Source: Paraescarpia echinospica
Taxonomy: Eukaryota; Annelida; Polychaeta; Sabellida; Siboglinidae
Assembly: GCA_020002185.1 (NCBI GenBank)
Contig: CM034531.1
Location: forward strand, 82,293,360 to 82,357,359
Direction: 5' to 3'
DNA: 64,000 nt
Positions 12,370 to 24,639 of the stretch are shown here, piece by piece. Each line of letters begins with the position of its first letter. The stretch's first letter is position 1. The notes beneath the pieces were generated by a model. It searched no databases. It was given only the letters and a program-made list of their open reading frames with translations, and had not been told where the DNA came from. The position numbers were made by a program, and so were the translations under genes.

Positions 12370-12605
12370 GCTCATTTTGAGGTCAATCGTTTACATTTTG
12401 ATACAAGCATGAATCTTCGGAGGAATATTCAAATTTTTAACATTCTTCAAATCTTGTCGACGAGCCATACTTTCTTGAAAAAAATGGCCGCCATCTTGGA
12501 TTTTTAATTGGCTCGTCGACTGGATTTGAAGAATGGCCCAGTGGGAATATCCATGCCAAGTTTCATACTTGTATCACCATTTGAACGATTCTTCATCTAA
12601 GCTGC
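12370..12605. mobile_element. Fold-back MITE with long imperfect inverted arms
   Basis: The left arm (12370-12475) and right arm (12505-12605) are inverted copies: 'attcttcaaatc' with 'gtcgacgagcc' on the left mirrors 'ggctcgtcgac' with 'gatttgaagaat' on the right, and the outer parts match around 'gatacaagcatga'. The loop is about 35 bp and contains 'atggccgccatcttgg', a common motif around metazoan repeats. There is no coding capacity. Confidence 0.7.
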
Positions 12606-12809
12606 TCTACTATAAACCACATAGAGCATAACCGGGCACCTCCACGATAATCGTGAAAACATGTCCATAAAGCTTGTTGTCGCCACAATGTTGTGCATTG
12701 TCCTTTATGCCATGAGCCAGAGGGTTTGTCGGTACAGGATTAGAAATGAATGATCACGGTGATTTTTCCTATACATCCCTTGAGTTGGAAAATAGGTTAT
12801 ATAACATTG

Positions 12810-13480
12810 CAGCACTCACAACTTTCTGCGTGAAATATCACTTTCTAACCCTATCCCCATTGTGAATTTTATGGCATTTTATCTACTGCATCTGAAAAGG
12901 CAAACCACGCCATTCATGCTCTCGACAGAAGATATCAAGCAAGCAGTTCTGGCTAATGACCTAATGTATCCTCGTTCAAGGTTATGGTGGCACCACAATC
13001 TTTGCCTGCATACCTAGATATGACAACGGTGTGATAGCACTGCGGCACTCACAGCTTTCTTTGTGAAATCACTCTGTTTAACCCTATCCCCATTTCCGCG
13101 ACAACTATTTTTCTATGAAATGGGTGAATAAGTAACCACGCATAAACCATTATACCATTATACCTCTCAAGAGTATCAAAATCGCTGACAGTGTGGTGGA
13201 AGTGTCATGCGCCACATATATAAACACTATTATAATACCTTTACAACTGTGGATGTTATGACATTTTGTCTACGGCATCTCAAAACGTAAACCACGCCAT
13301 TCAGGCTTTCAACAAAAGAAACCACTAAAAGTCTGGCTAATTATCTCATGTGTCTTCATTCAATGTTCTAGTTGTTCCAGAAAGTTGGCCGACATAACAA
13401 CTGGTGGAAATATGTGATAGAATTGCAGTACACACAGCTTTCTGTATGAAATCATTCTTTTTAACAACTACTTTTGTTAT
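12810..13480. repeat. Degenerate duplicated ~385-bp unit with an internal subrepeat
   Basis: The segment at 12871 ('catctgaaaaggcaaacc', then 'acgccattcatgctc') recurs at 13256 with changes, and a second motif ('gcactcacaactttct') occurs near 12813, 13046 and 13428. It is non-coding and its origin is unknown. Confidence 0.5.
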
Positions 13481-13669
13481 GCAATTGCGGAAGGGGTGGC
13501 CACTCATAAACCATTATAAAATATTTATTATAGCTCTCAGGAACATAAATGTCGATGAGAACGTAGGTAGAAGCGCTTTACACAATTATAATGTCTTAAG
13601 AATTGTGAATTTTATGATAGCTGAGAAGGGAGATCACTGTTTCAAGTGGAATTTCGCAACGCCATAGAG

Positions 13670-14640
13670 AGATGACGCGACGTGCGATGTTACGGGCGTT
13701 ATTGTGTGCGGTGCTATATGCGATTCTTTGTGTAGGCCCTAATGCTATGTGCGGTGGTATGAGCGATGAGATAATAAAGAGATGACGTGTTGAGCATGCG
13801 TTTGCCAAAAAACTAGTCTCGGGCAGCCATTTGTATTAGAATGCTGCCGCAGAAAAAATGTAATTTGGGCTAACACATTCTGGGCTTGGTTTGGGGCTTG
13901 TTCATTGCTTCGTAACAACTCTTGTGTGATATGTATCTATTTTTTATACATTTTCTCGTTCCATTTAGAATCAACGAACTATAAAGAGTAAATAGTTTTG
14001 GATTATTGCCAGGCGACCGCCGACATCGTTTTCAAAAGTATGCAGCTGCTATATTTACTTTATTTTATCATTATCACAGCTTCATTCATTTAAATCCTTA
14101 ACGTTAACAATGTCTTGATTATACAGCGGTATCTCTCTTTCCACTCAAAATTCAGAAGAGTATACAAACATTTATTTCTAGGCTTTGTTTGTTACGTTAG
14201 AGATTTGTTTCCCTTTTATCATCAAAATAACGCGCAAGACCGTTATTCAAAATTGTAATGTTATTTTTAGCGCAGTGTTTACGTCGCAGTTTAATGTTCA
14301 TTTATACATGACATTGTTTTATGTGCTACCTGTCCTCGTTTTCCTAGTTTGTTGTTGTTTTGGCTAAGGCTGAGTATCTGCACTGATACTCCTCCATCTA
14401 ACAGGCTTTGGAGTCACAATGTAGTGATTGGGGTCGGCCCTGCTAAAAGGCAGAAATCCTTCATTCACCTGTATAGCACAGCTTCGAGGCATTATGTATT
14501 CTTATAAAAGGTTAATCTATTTCTGCAATTTTTTTGCATATACCGTCCTCCTGGAAACACACGTACATTTGTTGATGAAGTTCAAGATTTTCTTGAAACT
14601 ACATTACGAATTATATATTCTATATCCATGTTGATTTACC
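13670..14640. other. Intron, no recognised content
   Basis: Neither strand showed a supported gene or repeat in this AT-rich stretch; the short open frames lack family motifs. Confidence 0.6.
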
Positions 14641-15362
14641 TATTCTTAATACTAGGTTATTCATGGATGCACTTCAAACATTTGACTTACAACAGCATGT
14701 CACATTCCCTACTCATATCCATGGGCATCGGCTCGACTTGTTTATCGTTATACCCAACTGCAGTAACATCAAGGCGGTATGTGTTACTGATGGATTATCA
14801 GATCAGCATACTGCAATTATTTATCTGTGTCTCAAAAGTAGAGTCAAGACCAGCACAATAATTTATGCCCCCAAACAAGCACAAAATGCAAAAGTTCGTC
14901 CATCGTCACCATGGATGTCACGAGACATAGTACAAGCGAAACATCCCGGTCGATATATTGAAAGAAATTGGCGATGTACCCTTCACCCCTTGATCGGTCC
15001 CGCTATACTAAGCAGTTACGTCTATGCAACAACAGGATGTCAGAAGCAAAATAAAACTATTATACGAATTTAATACCAACAAATTCTGAAAACCATCGCC
15101 AAATGTGGAAATCCATCAATAGTGTGCTTCATTGGGAGAAACCAAAAGTATTGCCTGTTTTCTAAATACTTCACGGATAAGATTGCTCACATTCGATCGC
15201 GTTTTATAATTAATGACGTTGATTACAAGTTTACTGGACAGCCGATTGTTGGTAATACACTGCAATGTTTTACACCTGCAACTACAAGTGAATTTGACCC
15301 TGTTGTACCCGAGTCTCATTTCAAGGGAGGGACAACCCTGACAGAAAAAAAAACCACTGACT
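14640..15362 (+). mobile_element. CR1-like LINE fragment (endonuclease end and linker)
   Basis: The plus strand reads 'FDLQQHVTFPTHIHGHRLD' and 'VTDGLSDQHTAI', the C-terminal end of a CR1 APE endonuclease where the final SDH histidine motif is changed to SDQH. Next come 'MWKSINSVLHWEKPKVLP' and 'FTDKIAHIRSRF', the linker ahead of the RT. Stops and frameshifts interrupt it. It ends abruptly where a different LINE begins near 15362. Confidence 0.75.
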
Positions 15363-15364
15363 GA

Positions 15365-15900
15365 GCTAATCACCCATCCACGGGAAACAACATGATCACA
15401 GAAAGCGAAACGAACACTCATCCAACACCAAACCTCAAGATGATGCCTTCCCAAAGAGCAACAAGAAAGCTTTGATAGAGTGGAACCCCGAGTCACCAAG
15501 AATTATCACAGCTAAATTCAAGTCAAAAGGGGGAAACGTCAGTGTGATTCAGTGTTATGCTCCAACGAACAGTAACAGTGAAGAAGCAAAACAAGAATTA
15601 TACGACAGACTACAAACTGTATTAGATGACATACCAAGGAGAGACGTAACAATTATAATGGGTGACATCAACGAAAAAGTTGGCTCAGATAACACAGGCA
15701 AAGAAGAAGTAATGGGGAAACAGGGAATGAAAATGGGGAACTTTTAACAGATTTCTATGCATTTAATGACCTAGTTATTAGTGGTAGTGTCTTCCCACAC
15801 AAAACAATACATAAAGCAACATGGATGTCACCAGATGGGAAAACAGAGAACCAATTCGACCACATAACCATCAGGAGGAAATGGAGTAGAAGTCTTTTAG
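15365..15900 (+). mobile_element. RTE/jockey-like LINE endonuclease fragment
   Basis: A 91-residue frame from 15472 holds 'ALIEWNPESPRIITAKF', 'VIQCYAPTNSNSEEAKQ' and 'VTIIMGDINEKVGSDN' (the GD-N catalytic motif of APE endonucleases). After a frameshift near 15720 the region reads 'FYAFNDLVISGSVFPHK' and 'TENQFDHITIRRKW'. RT is absent. The family resembles the LINE at 24640-27170. Confidence 0.8.
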
Positions 15901-16850
15901 ATACACGGGTGAAAAGAGCAGCACGCTAACGTGGTACTAAAGGTCCAAGCTGTCAAAATCTTGCCACAATTACCCACTGTTTTGGTTAATATGAACCATG
16001 ATGTCATCAAGGTCAAACTTGATACCATGGATGAAGACAATGAAATTAAAGTACCGCACTTGCCGGTGCCAAGATGTCGAAGAATAATCAAGAAAGTAAC
16101 GCTGATGGAGATGAAAGCAACAAAGGGTCAATGCGTGGATACTTTCATAAAAGAAATGGCCGACTTATGAGCACACTGATAGAGTGGAAACGTGAAATGA
16201 AGTTGCTCAAGCATTCCACGATGCCTAGCATGGAAAGTACTGTTCAGTTGGACTATGCGGAAAAAAATACAAAGATGAAAGGATCTGTCTACTATGACAA
16301 GAACCAGGTCACAGTCCATCCGATGGTGGTACACTATAAAGATGATAAGGACACACCAAACGCTATATTGGCGTATCAAGCGTGACGGCACACTCTGTAA
16401 CAACCACCTTCGCATTCATAAAGTCCTTATTGAAGGATATCAAAGAAATCATCCCCACGCTGACGACTATTAATTTCGTTAGTGACTCAACGTCATTGAT
16501 CACAATACAGGAATCGTTCAATCTGTGCAATTGTTGAACGTTTCGAACACGCCATGTCCAACGGTTACAAGGCATCATGGTCATGGCTTAAGTCAGGTCA
16601 CAGCAAGGGGACATGCGACGGAGTAGATGGATCCGTCATAAGAAGGTAGGTAACCGCGTCAAAAACACTAGATAGTTCTGGGAGGCTCTAAGAAAGAGCG
16701 ACAGTTCCGTGTTAGTCCTGGAGGTCAGCGAGAGAATGATCAGCAGTTGTAAGGATGAGATGGGAGGCTGGAGTGTGCCCGCCGTCCAGAGCATTATTTT
16801 AGCACATACTATAGTCCAAGTTGGTCCCAGCATGTTGATACGGAGAACAT
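15900..16850 (+). pseudogene. Decayed conserved protein of repeat-associated type, function unknown
   Basis: The frame at 16074-16385 gives 'GYFHKRNGRLMSTLIEWK', 'TVQLDYAEKNTKMKGSVYY' and 'NQVTVHPMVVHYK'. Shifted frames continue with 'TTFAFIKSLLKDIKEII' and, near 16600, 'SGHSKGTCDGVDGS'. From memory this order of motifs resembles an uncharacterised family found in many copies in cnidarian and mollusc genomes, often near transposons; I cannot assign a reaction. Several frameshifts make it a pseudogene. A repeat-borne copy is likely because it is flanked by LINE debris. Confidence 0.45.
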
Positions 16851-17079
16851 CATGTTTCAAGTAATGCTGCTACGAGAAGGGCGGTGTATTTCACGCCAGA
16901 TGTGAAGGATGGCAGCAAACACAGCCTAATACTACGAATGGGTAAACGGAACTGGAGCCTCGATGAACACTGTGTAGGGGACTTTAACGTAACTACGATG
17001 GATGTCTATACTAAACCAGAACAATTGGAAGTTAATGGACACGTTTCCTGTGATAGCAGCGGAGAATGATCACACTTCA

Positions 17080-17630
17080 CACTGTAGACATACTTTGACT
17101 TAACATGCATACAAACTCATTTCTAATATATATCCAAATTGATTATTAAAAATGGCTATGCAAAAAATATATGTATTGTTGGGAAGTACATATTTTTTGT
17201 AAATACCAAAAAAATGTAATTTACAATTATACTATATATATATATATATATATATAGTAAAATCATGCCCAATACATAAAATATAACAGTCTAAAAGAAG
17301 TGTGATGATTATTAGAATCCCCATAACATAAATGCCAAACAACTGAAAACGGTTTTCTGTATTGATTCCCAATTAAAATATGTTTCATATCGACAAGCAA
17401 CAAAAACACATATATTTATATCATATATATGCGTAGCAGCAGTGTAAATGTAATAAATGATTTGCATTCGTACGGTTACCGGCCGTGCATAATTATTGTT
17501 TCGCCACGCTGTAAAAGGATGATTTTAGGAGTTAGAGTTCCCGCATTCTTTATTGACTTCCTCAATATGTACTCATCGTATGACAGGAAGTATCAAATTA
17601 TATGAATCCATTTATTTTTGTCCACATCAG
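17080..17630. other. Intron with a short (TA)n tract at 17233-17258
   Basis: Apart from about 26 bp of TA repeats and a second small TA run near 17415-17430, nothing was recognised. Confidence 0.6.
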
Positions 17631-17634
17631 ATTT

Positions 17635-18575
17635 AACAAGATTTAACAAGATTGCCATCCAGAAAATTACTCTGGATGGCAGGTGGACAAGGAAGCCTTT
17701 TGGCTTATTGAGAGTCCAATACTTTTTATCTACATGTATCCCGCCTTTTTTAGGTGTGTGTCGATTTTATTTTTAAACATATTCACGCTACTAGCACCAA
17801 CACAATCAGGAGATAATCTGTTCCATTCATTTACAGTCCTTTGTGAGAATGAGAACTTTCTTATATATAATCTACACTGCTCCTTTACTAATGTAGCTTC
17901 ATGTCCTCTGGTCCTTCTATCTTTCTTAACTGAGAAAAAAATGTTTCTATCAATATTTTCATAACCATTCAATATTTTAAACACTTCTATGTGATCTCCT
18001 CTCAATCTCCTGGTCTCTAGTGTTGTTAAACCACATTCTTTTAGGCGTTTTTCATAACTAAGATCCCTCAGTTTTGGTATCATTTTAGTCCGCTCTCCTC
18101 TGTACTCTTTCTAGCATATCTATGTCCTTCTTGCGGTATGGCCTCCATGCTTGTATACAATATTCTAAATGAGGCCTCACTATTGTTTTGTACAGCGGTA
18201 CTATTAATTCTTTTTCTTATACGCTATATTTCGCCTAATTAATCCAAGGATTTGATTTCCCTTTGACGCTGCAATTCCGCACTGCTCTGAAACCTTCATA
18301 TCAGCACTAATGGTTAACCCTAAGTCCTTTTCTTTTACCGTAGTACTTAGAACAGTACCCCCCATTTTATATTTTACCTCTTCATTCCCATGACCTGTGT
18401 GGAGGCATTTACATTTCCCAAAATTGAACAGCATTTGCCACTTTTCAGACCATTTGATCAACCTATCAAGATCATCTTGTAAATGCTGTCTGTCTCCATC
18501 ACTTTTAATCCTTCTAAACACTTTTGTATCATCCGCAAATTTTAACACCTTGCTTGTTATATCATCGTCCAGAAC
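17635..18575 (-). mobile_element. CR1-like LINE 3' fragment
   Basis: On the minus strand from 18575: 'DDDITSKVLKFADDTKVF' with an intact FADD box, 'LIKWSEKWQMLFNFGKC', 'GLTISADMKVSEQCGIAA' and, in another frame, 'RKFSFSQRTVNEWNRL' near 17830. The sense-strand tail ends with 'AATCTTGTTAAATCTTGTT'. The element is cut at its 5' side by the long GT/GTAT tract at 18613. Confidence 0.88.
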
Positions 18576-18612
18576 CCTGTTTGACGACGTTTCGTGAGAA
18601 ATGACCATGGAT

Positions 18613-18633
18613 GTACGTGTGTGTGTGTAAGGA

Positions 18634-18671
<38 letters not shown>

Positions 18672-18745
18672 AATGTACGTATGTATGTATATGTGTATGC
18701 ATGTATGTATGCGTGTGTAAGTATGTATGTATGTATGTATGTATG

Positions 18746-18779
<34 letters not shown>

Positions 18780-18935
18780 TGTATGTATGCATGCATGTAT
18801 GTGTGTGTGTATATGTGTATGTGTATATGTGTATATATATGTGTGTGTATGTGTATGTGTGTATGTATGTGTGTATGTATGTATATATGTATGTGTATAT
18901 GTGTGTGTATATGTGTGTATATGTGTACGTGCATC
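18613..18935. repeat. Long (GT)n/(GTAT)n microsatellite
   Basis: More than 300 bp of mixed GT, GTAT and GTGC repeats lie directly against the truncated 5' end of the CR1-like LINE. Long Cys-Val-Tyr or Thr-His open frames on both strands are artefacts of the repeat. Confidence 0.95.
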
Positions 18936-18989
18936 TCCGTCCCCTCGGTGGAAAGGTAACGACTTCATTAATTGTTGTTTGAAATTCCC

Positions 18990-19583
18990 CTAGATCAGTG
19001 GTTCGTTCTAGTTTCATGGTTGAAACCTGATGTTAGACGAATGTTATTGGATTGTATTACAACATTAAGGGTGTTTGTTCTGGGATTGTTCCGAGGTACG
19101 TAAACCGTCCACCTATCAGTTAGGAACGTTCTACTAAACGTACCTTGTGAACAAAAACTGCTCAACTTTACGTTATGGAGGTAAGAGTGCTTTGGAAAAC
19201 AAACTGATGCGTATGTTTGTATATTGCGTCATGCAGTTAATTTTCGAATGTATATCTGCCTGATCAACCATTTCCACATACGTCTTTGGTACTGTTCTCG
19301 TATTAATAAATTTGCTCCTTGTTTTACTGGACAGAAAAAAACAATGGTAATACAACAAAGGAAATACCTGACAGCTTCACGTTAGCCTAATGGTTGATTT
19401 TAGTAGATATGTTTTTCGGAACTGGTTGCTAAGCAAAACGTGAACTAATGGATCCATCAATTCAGGCGAATGTTGCACACACAACATCAAACAGCACAAA
19501 GCACTCTGATAAGTCGGCTGTATTCTGTGCTACGTTCTGCACTTCCAGTTTTACACACAAACATATAATATATTTGTTTACAG
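18990..19583. other. Intron, no recognised content
   Basis: There is no repeat or coding similarity except the polypyrimidine tract and acceptor of CUB2 at its right end. Confidence 0.6.
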
Positions 19584-19815
19584 CGAGTGCAACTAGACTT
19601 CGTCAGCTTCATGCTCCCAGAATGCAGCAGTTGTAGCTGCGACAAACTCAACATCTACGACGGACGTAACGCGACTGCTCCATTGATCCACTCGCTGTGT
19701 GGCAGCGATCTGCCGGGAAACGTCACATCCAGTGGGGATGAGTTGTTCGTGCACTTCGAGTCTGACAGCTCAGACAGATCTCGTAGTTTCCGGGTCCAAT
19801 ACTCAGCTATTGAAG
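19584..19815 (+). CDS. CUB domain 2, C-terminal half exon
   Basis: The acceptor is 'tttacag'; the donor is GTTAGC, weaker than the GTAAG used at the other domain ends. The exon is 232 bp, phase 0 to phase 1. It reads 'RVQLDFVSFMLPECSSC', 'SCDKLNIYDGRNATAP', 'HSLCGSDLPGNVTSSG' and 'FRVQYSAIEG'. N-x-T sites occur at NAT and NVT. The extra cysteine pair is present as C-x2-C-x-C-D. It is closest to the CUB4 half at 46790-47021 (about 69% identical residues by eye). Confidence 0.92.
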
Positions 19816-20845
19816 GTTAGCAACTGTGGTTCACTCACTGTAATCAACATTGGCGGACCTTCAAAAACAACACAGAATACACAACCTCTTTACGTGACGA
19901 AATATTAACAATAACGTTTATATCCTCAATTATTGCTATGCAGGCTGTAAAAGACACCTTCCAGACATCGAATGGCAAACAAACACTGTACCTGAAAACA
20001 AAACGAGTTATATGATCCTTCTTGATCTTTCTCCATGTTACTGTTATATCAAATGGCCACATTTTAAAAAGATTGGATAACACCGTATAACGTGTCTCAC
20101 AAATCAACAAATCCCAGTCGTCAAACGCGATGCAATTCCACAAGTCCGTGGACATAAAGCAGCCGTCTACGTAAATTCGGACACCAACGATTTTATGCTT
20201 ATATGTTTTGATAATATTAAGAAAACATAATTATAAGACTTATTATAGAATTGATTTAAACACATGTTACACAATTCTCTCAGCTATTTTGGATTTGAAC
20301 CAGGGCAAATTATATAAATGTAATGACACACATATTATTTAATGTTCACCGAACATTGTTCATTAATCTCATAGACAAGTTTGAAGTTGCATATATTCAG
20401 TTTTTATGTTTCATGTTAACCAAAATAATACAATATAAATATGGTGTTCAAAGTTACCCCGATGTTTTCCTTATTGATAGTAACTTAAATACGTTTAAAA
20501 TGTCATACTAAGTGAGTGCTTTCGCCGGATTGAATCAAACCTAACCATTCAAACCTAAACCTTGACTTCAGCAAACATGTTTTTGTTTTCAAAACAGTGT
20601 AGTAATAAATTACACGTTACGTATTTGCATTATACTAACATGCACCATGTACACACTAGCATATACATATACACACAAGAAAGAACATGTTTTGTATTTC
20701 AATGATGCATGTGTCTGTCTTTTTCATTGTCGAGTTAAGGAATAAGTACACTGTTTTCAGTCACGACAATGTACATATAAATTCTTAATTGTGTAGCAAA
20801 ATGTGTTTATTTATAATTATAGTAAGCGTTCTATGTTAAATGCAG
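19816..20845. other. Intron between CUB2 and CUB3, no recognised content
   Basis: This is a short 1.0-kb intron without recognisable repeats. Confidence 0.6.
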
Positions 20846-20964
20846 GAGCATGTAATGGCGGACTGACGGTATTGACTGAATCCAGTGGAGTGTTGTCTAC
20901 TAGGGGAACCTATTATGAAAATAACGAGAGGTGTCAATGGAAGATTGAAATCGACAAACGAAAG
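20846..20964 (+). CDS. CUB domain 3, N-terminal half exon (subtype A)
   Basis: Acceptor 'aaatgcag', donor GTGAGA; 119 bp, phase 1 to phase 0. It begins GACNGGLTVLTESSG and ends 'CQWKIEIDKRK'. It differs from CUB1a at only about ten bases, while the second halves of the same two domains are only about 57% identical in protein. Confidence 0.92.
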
Positions 20965-23030
20965 GTGAGAATGTGTGAGCATAGTCGGGACGCATGTCTT
21001 ACAATACCAAGTCTACATAAAACTAAACAGATTTTTTTTATTTGTTCTTCTCATGTTAACAAATAGAACACGTTCTTTTATAGCACGTTATCGACACCTC
21101 ATCCTTCACATCGACAGCCCATATCTGGGCGAAATCGTTGTCTTTCTCCCGCAACTCTTCTAGCCACTGTCACCGTTCTGACGACATCCGCAGCGTCTTT
21201 CTGCCGTCTTGATCATGACTTGCCTCTGATTAAATAAAATTATAATCGAGGAAACGTATGTATACATGCGGCAATGTTAACGTTTTCCTCTTTGACAGTT
21301 TGAACCTCGAGCGCCAACATTTCAGGGATTAATCTGCGACCCCACGAATAAAGCGTGAGACCTACATCTTTTGTCAAAATACCCCATATTTCAATAGTTG
21401 TTGGTGTTTTGTGGGTAAATCGCATTTGCTTTGACTACGAAACGTGTAAGACACACAGACAATTGAATTCGAGGTGCGCGCGCGGTGACCAGTTATATCA
21501 TAATGTCTTCGTACGAAAACAGCGCCAAACAGTCTTTCTGAGTTTGTGTGTCCATCATGTGCCGTATGCATTACAAGCGGATGGCTCCCTTAACAGCGTT
21601 TAGCGTCTTTCGTTGACGCCGCAGCAACAAGTGCTCGTAACACAACGATATTATGACAGCGGCAGTTTTCAGGACGACTTATTGGGATTTACCAGTCTAC
21701 TAAACATATTGGATAACCAAATCAGCGCCAAGCAGACAAGACCCAGACAATGTTTTATCAAGTTAAATATAACGACATTAATGTCCATTGTCATTTGTTA
21801 ATGATGGATTCCCCAGTCAATGAATAATCTGCTGACTGCGTGGCGCAACCTGCACCAATACACCCGGGGGCAACGCCGGCTATTCATCTAGCATCAAATA
21901 GTGTTTTAAGACGCAACATATTAATTTATGCCATCTGTAAATCTGAACACAATTATGTTAGATCTGTGGATGCATAGCATAATCCAACGTATATGGTAAC
22001 TGATCCAGTAATTGCGCCCAACATACTGCATAGCCTTAATTGATAGAACACGAATTCGAATACAACTTTCAAGCTCCATCAGAGTATGAGCATGACTTTG
22101 GCAACGACAAGAGGAAGATATATATCGTCGGCGTATGTGTGTTACTAGTCTAAGTTTCAATATAGTCACTGGAAAAGTTTACAACTACGACTTTGTTAAT
22201 AAAAGCTGCAAGACGAAAACAACACAAAATAAACCTTATAGTCCAAGAGCCAGAAGGGCTTTATTTATGTTTTATTTGCCATATGGTCTGAGTGCATGTG
22301 GGTATTCTGTGGGTACAGTTTACCGCAGAATTCAGATATCCGTTTGTTACAAAATTCTACTTGGAAGATTTCTTAGAATTTGCACCGGAAATGGGGCACC
22401 TCAAATCACACCTAAGTTGTTTCGCGTCATGTCGTATTTCATATTTTCAATAATATGAGTAAATAGAGCCCGTAGCCACTACCAATACATATAAATGAGC
22501 TATCAATTGAAAGCCTAATATATGCTCGTTCTGGGTGAGTGTTTGAATTAGTTCTATCTACATAATGTCATGACTAGCTGTATGTGAAAACACCCAAATT
22601 GCGCATGAGAAGACGTTCGAAAAAAAGACAAATCAATGACTTTCCATTTATGTGGCAAGAACATGGATGACATTACTGGTCCAAATGATACAACATTAAA
22701 ACCTATTCTTACTGCACTATTATTTGGAACCAATGTCATATTGATCTGACATCAAGGAGCCAATAAAATGTGATTTAAAGAAAGGGGTGGTAAAGGCGAA
22801 AAAACGCGAAAACGTGAACACTGACACACCGTTCGTCCACCAATTTGACTGTGTGCACTAGAAACATGAATCGCCATGCTACCAGTAATTATTATTATGT
22901 TATCATTTAATTGTTCCGCTAATCTGAAATGTCTTACCAGTAATAAGTGTAATTGTTACAACTAGCTACCACGTGGAATGACACTACAGAGTACCAGGGT
23001 ACTGATGTCGACATCGCAGCTCTCTCTAGC
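20965..23030. other. Intron, no recognised content
   Basis: Open frames at 21355-21603 and 22135-22458 lack any family motif. No tandem or inverted repeat was seen. Confidence 0.55.
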
Positions 23031-23960
23031 TACAGCAGAGTGAGAGACACACTACTAGTCAACGGAAGAATGAACACGTTGATGCGAAACAACAAATTAG
23101 TCTTGCCGCCACTGCGTGCTTGAGTTTGAGAATGACACCGGGGTATTTGTAAGACGAATGCCTTGCTTTGTACCAAGGTGTGGTTTGCAGGTGTGGACGC
23201 AGCAGCGGAGGAAGTCGTGAAACGTTGCATTCCTTGCCAGGTGAATACCGCTCGTCTAGAGACATTACCACTGTCCATGTCATCGCTACCTAAAGGACCA
23301 TGGCTAGTAGTCAGCATCGATTTCTGTGGGCCGTTTCCCACAGTAAACTATATGCTCATCATAGTTGGCGAATTCTCACGATATCAAACTGTAGAGGTGG
23401 TGAGGAGTACTTCCGCAGAGACAGTGATCCGGGTGGTGGACAAAGTGTTCAATCTATTCAGTTTCCCCGAAGTAGTGAAAACAGACAACGTGCCTTCCTT
23501 TAATGGACACGACGTGTGGAAACCCTTTCTACGAGACTGTTGGGTCCACAATAGCAGGATAATCCCTCCCTGCCAACAGGCCAACGCGCAGGCAGAGTGT
23601 TTCAACAAGACGATGATGAAAGCTCTGAAGGCCGCCAGAATGAAAGGGCTAGCATGCCGCACTGAGTTGCAAGGAATGCTGGGAACTTATTGCAGTACGT
23701 TACACGTGGCCACACCCTTCACAACACACAGGCTAATGTTTGAATGAGATCGCGTTGCCAGGTTGTACAGTGCATAATCGGACCGCAATATAACGGTGAA
23801 ATCGTGAGAGAATGGCAGAGCGGCCAAAGGCAACATGGAAGCTTCCGCTAACCGGAAGACAGGCGATGTAGTGCTCGTAAGGCAGCGTACAATACTACAG
23901 ACCCCTATTCATTTCATCATTCAACCAAAAAGACAAATGCCAACGACACTCTAAATAGTG
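23030..23960 (+). mobile_element. Ty3/Gypsy LTR retrotransposon integrase fragment
   Basis: The region starts with a decayed zinc-binding part ('NKLVLPPLRA' near 23090). It continues in a 194-residue frame (23163-23747) containing 'KRCIPCQVNT', 'LVVSIDFCGPFPTVNY' (first catalytic Asp), 'EVVKTDNVPSFNG' (second Asp; the usual DNGP is DNVP) and 'ANAQAECFNKTMMKA' (catalytic Glu). A C-terminal 'GDVVLVRQRT' segment near 23865 is in another frame. No gag, protease, RT or LTRs are present nearby, so it is a truncated copy. Confidence 0.88.
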
Positions 23961-24173
23961 ACAATTGTGGAAAACCACAAAAAGACACCAGACATTTGAT
24001 TTGGGTGTGAGCTTCAGTTTGATCCGTCATATATTAGGAATCGGCTGTCGTAGTAGAGTAATACAGCAAACAGGTATGTGTTGCAAAATATATATATATG
24101 CCATAAATGTAGCCTAATATTACACGTATATGGTAATGTATGTAAACATAATGACCATGAGATAAGTCGAAAT

Positions 24174-24620
<447 letters not shown>

Positions 24621-24639
24621 GTGCTAAGAGTCTCTGAAG

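Noticed and set aside
18594..18982. Open frames of 120-254 residues (Cys-Val-Tyr or Thr-His-Ile repeats)
   Set aside because: They are translations of GT/GTAT repeats. Only the non-repeat end of the minus frame (LINE RT) is real; the same applies at 11684-11941, 24078-24601, 42907-43416, 52648-52963 and 59602-60125.
21355..22458. Open frames of 82 and 107 residues
   Set aside because: No motifs, no consistent splice sites, and a length expected by chance.
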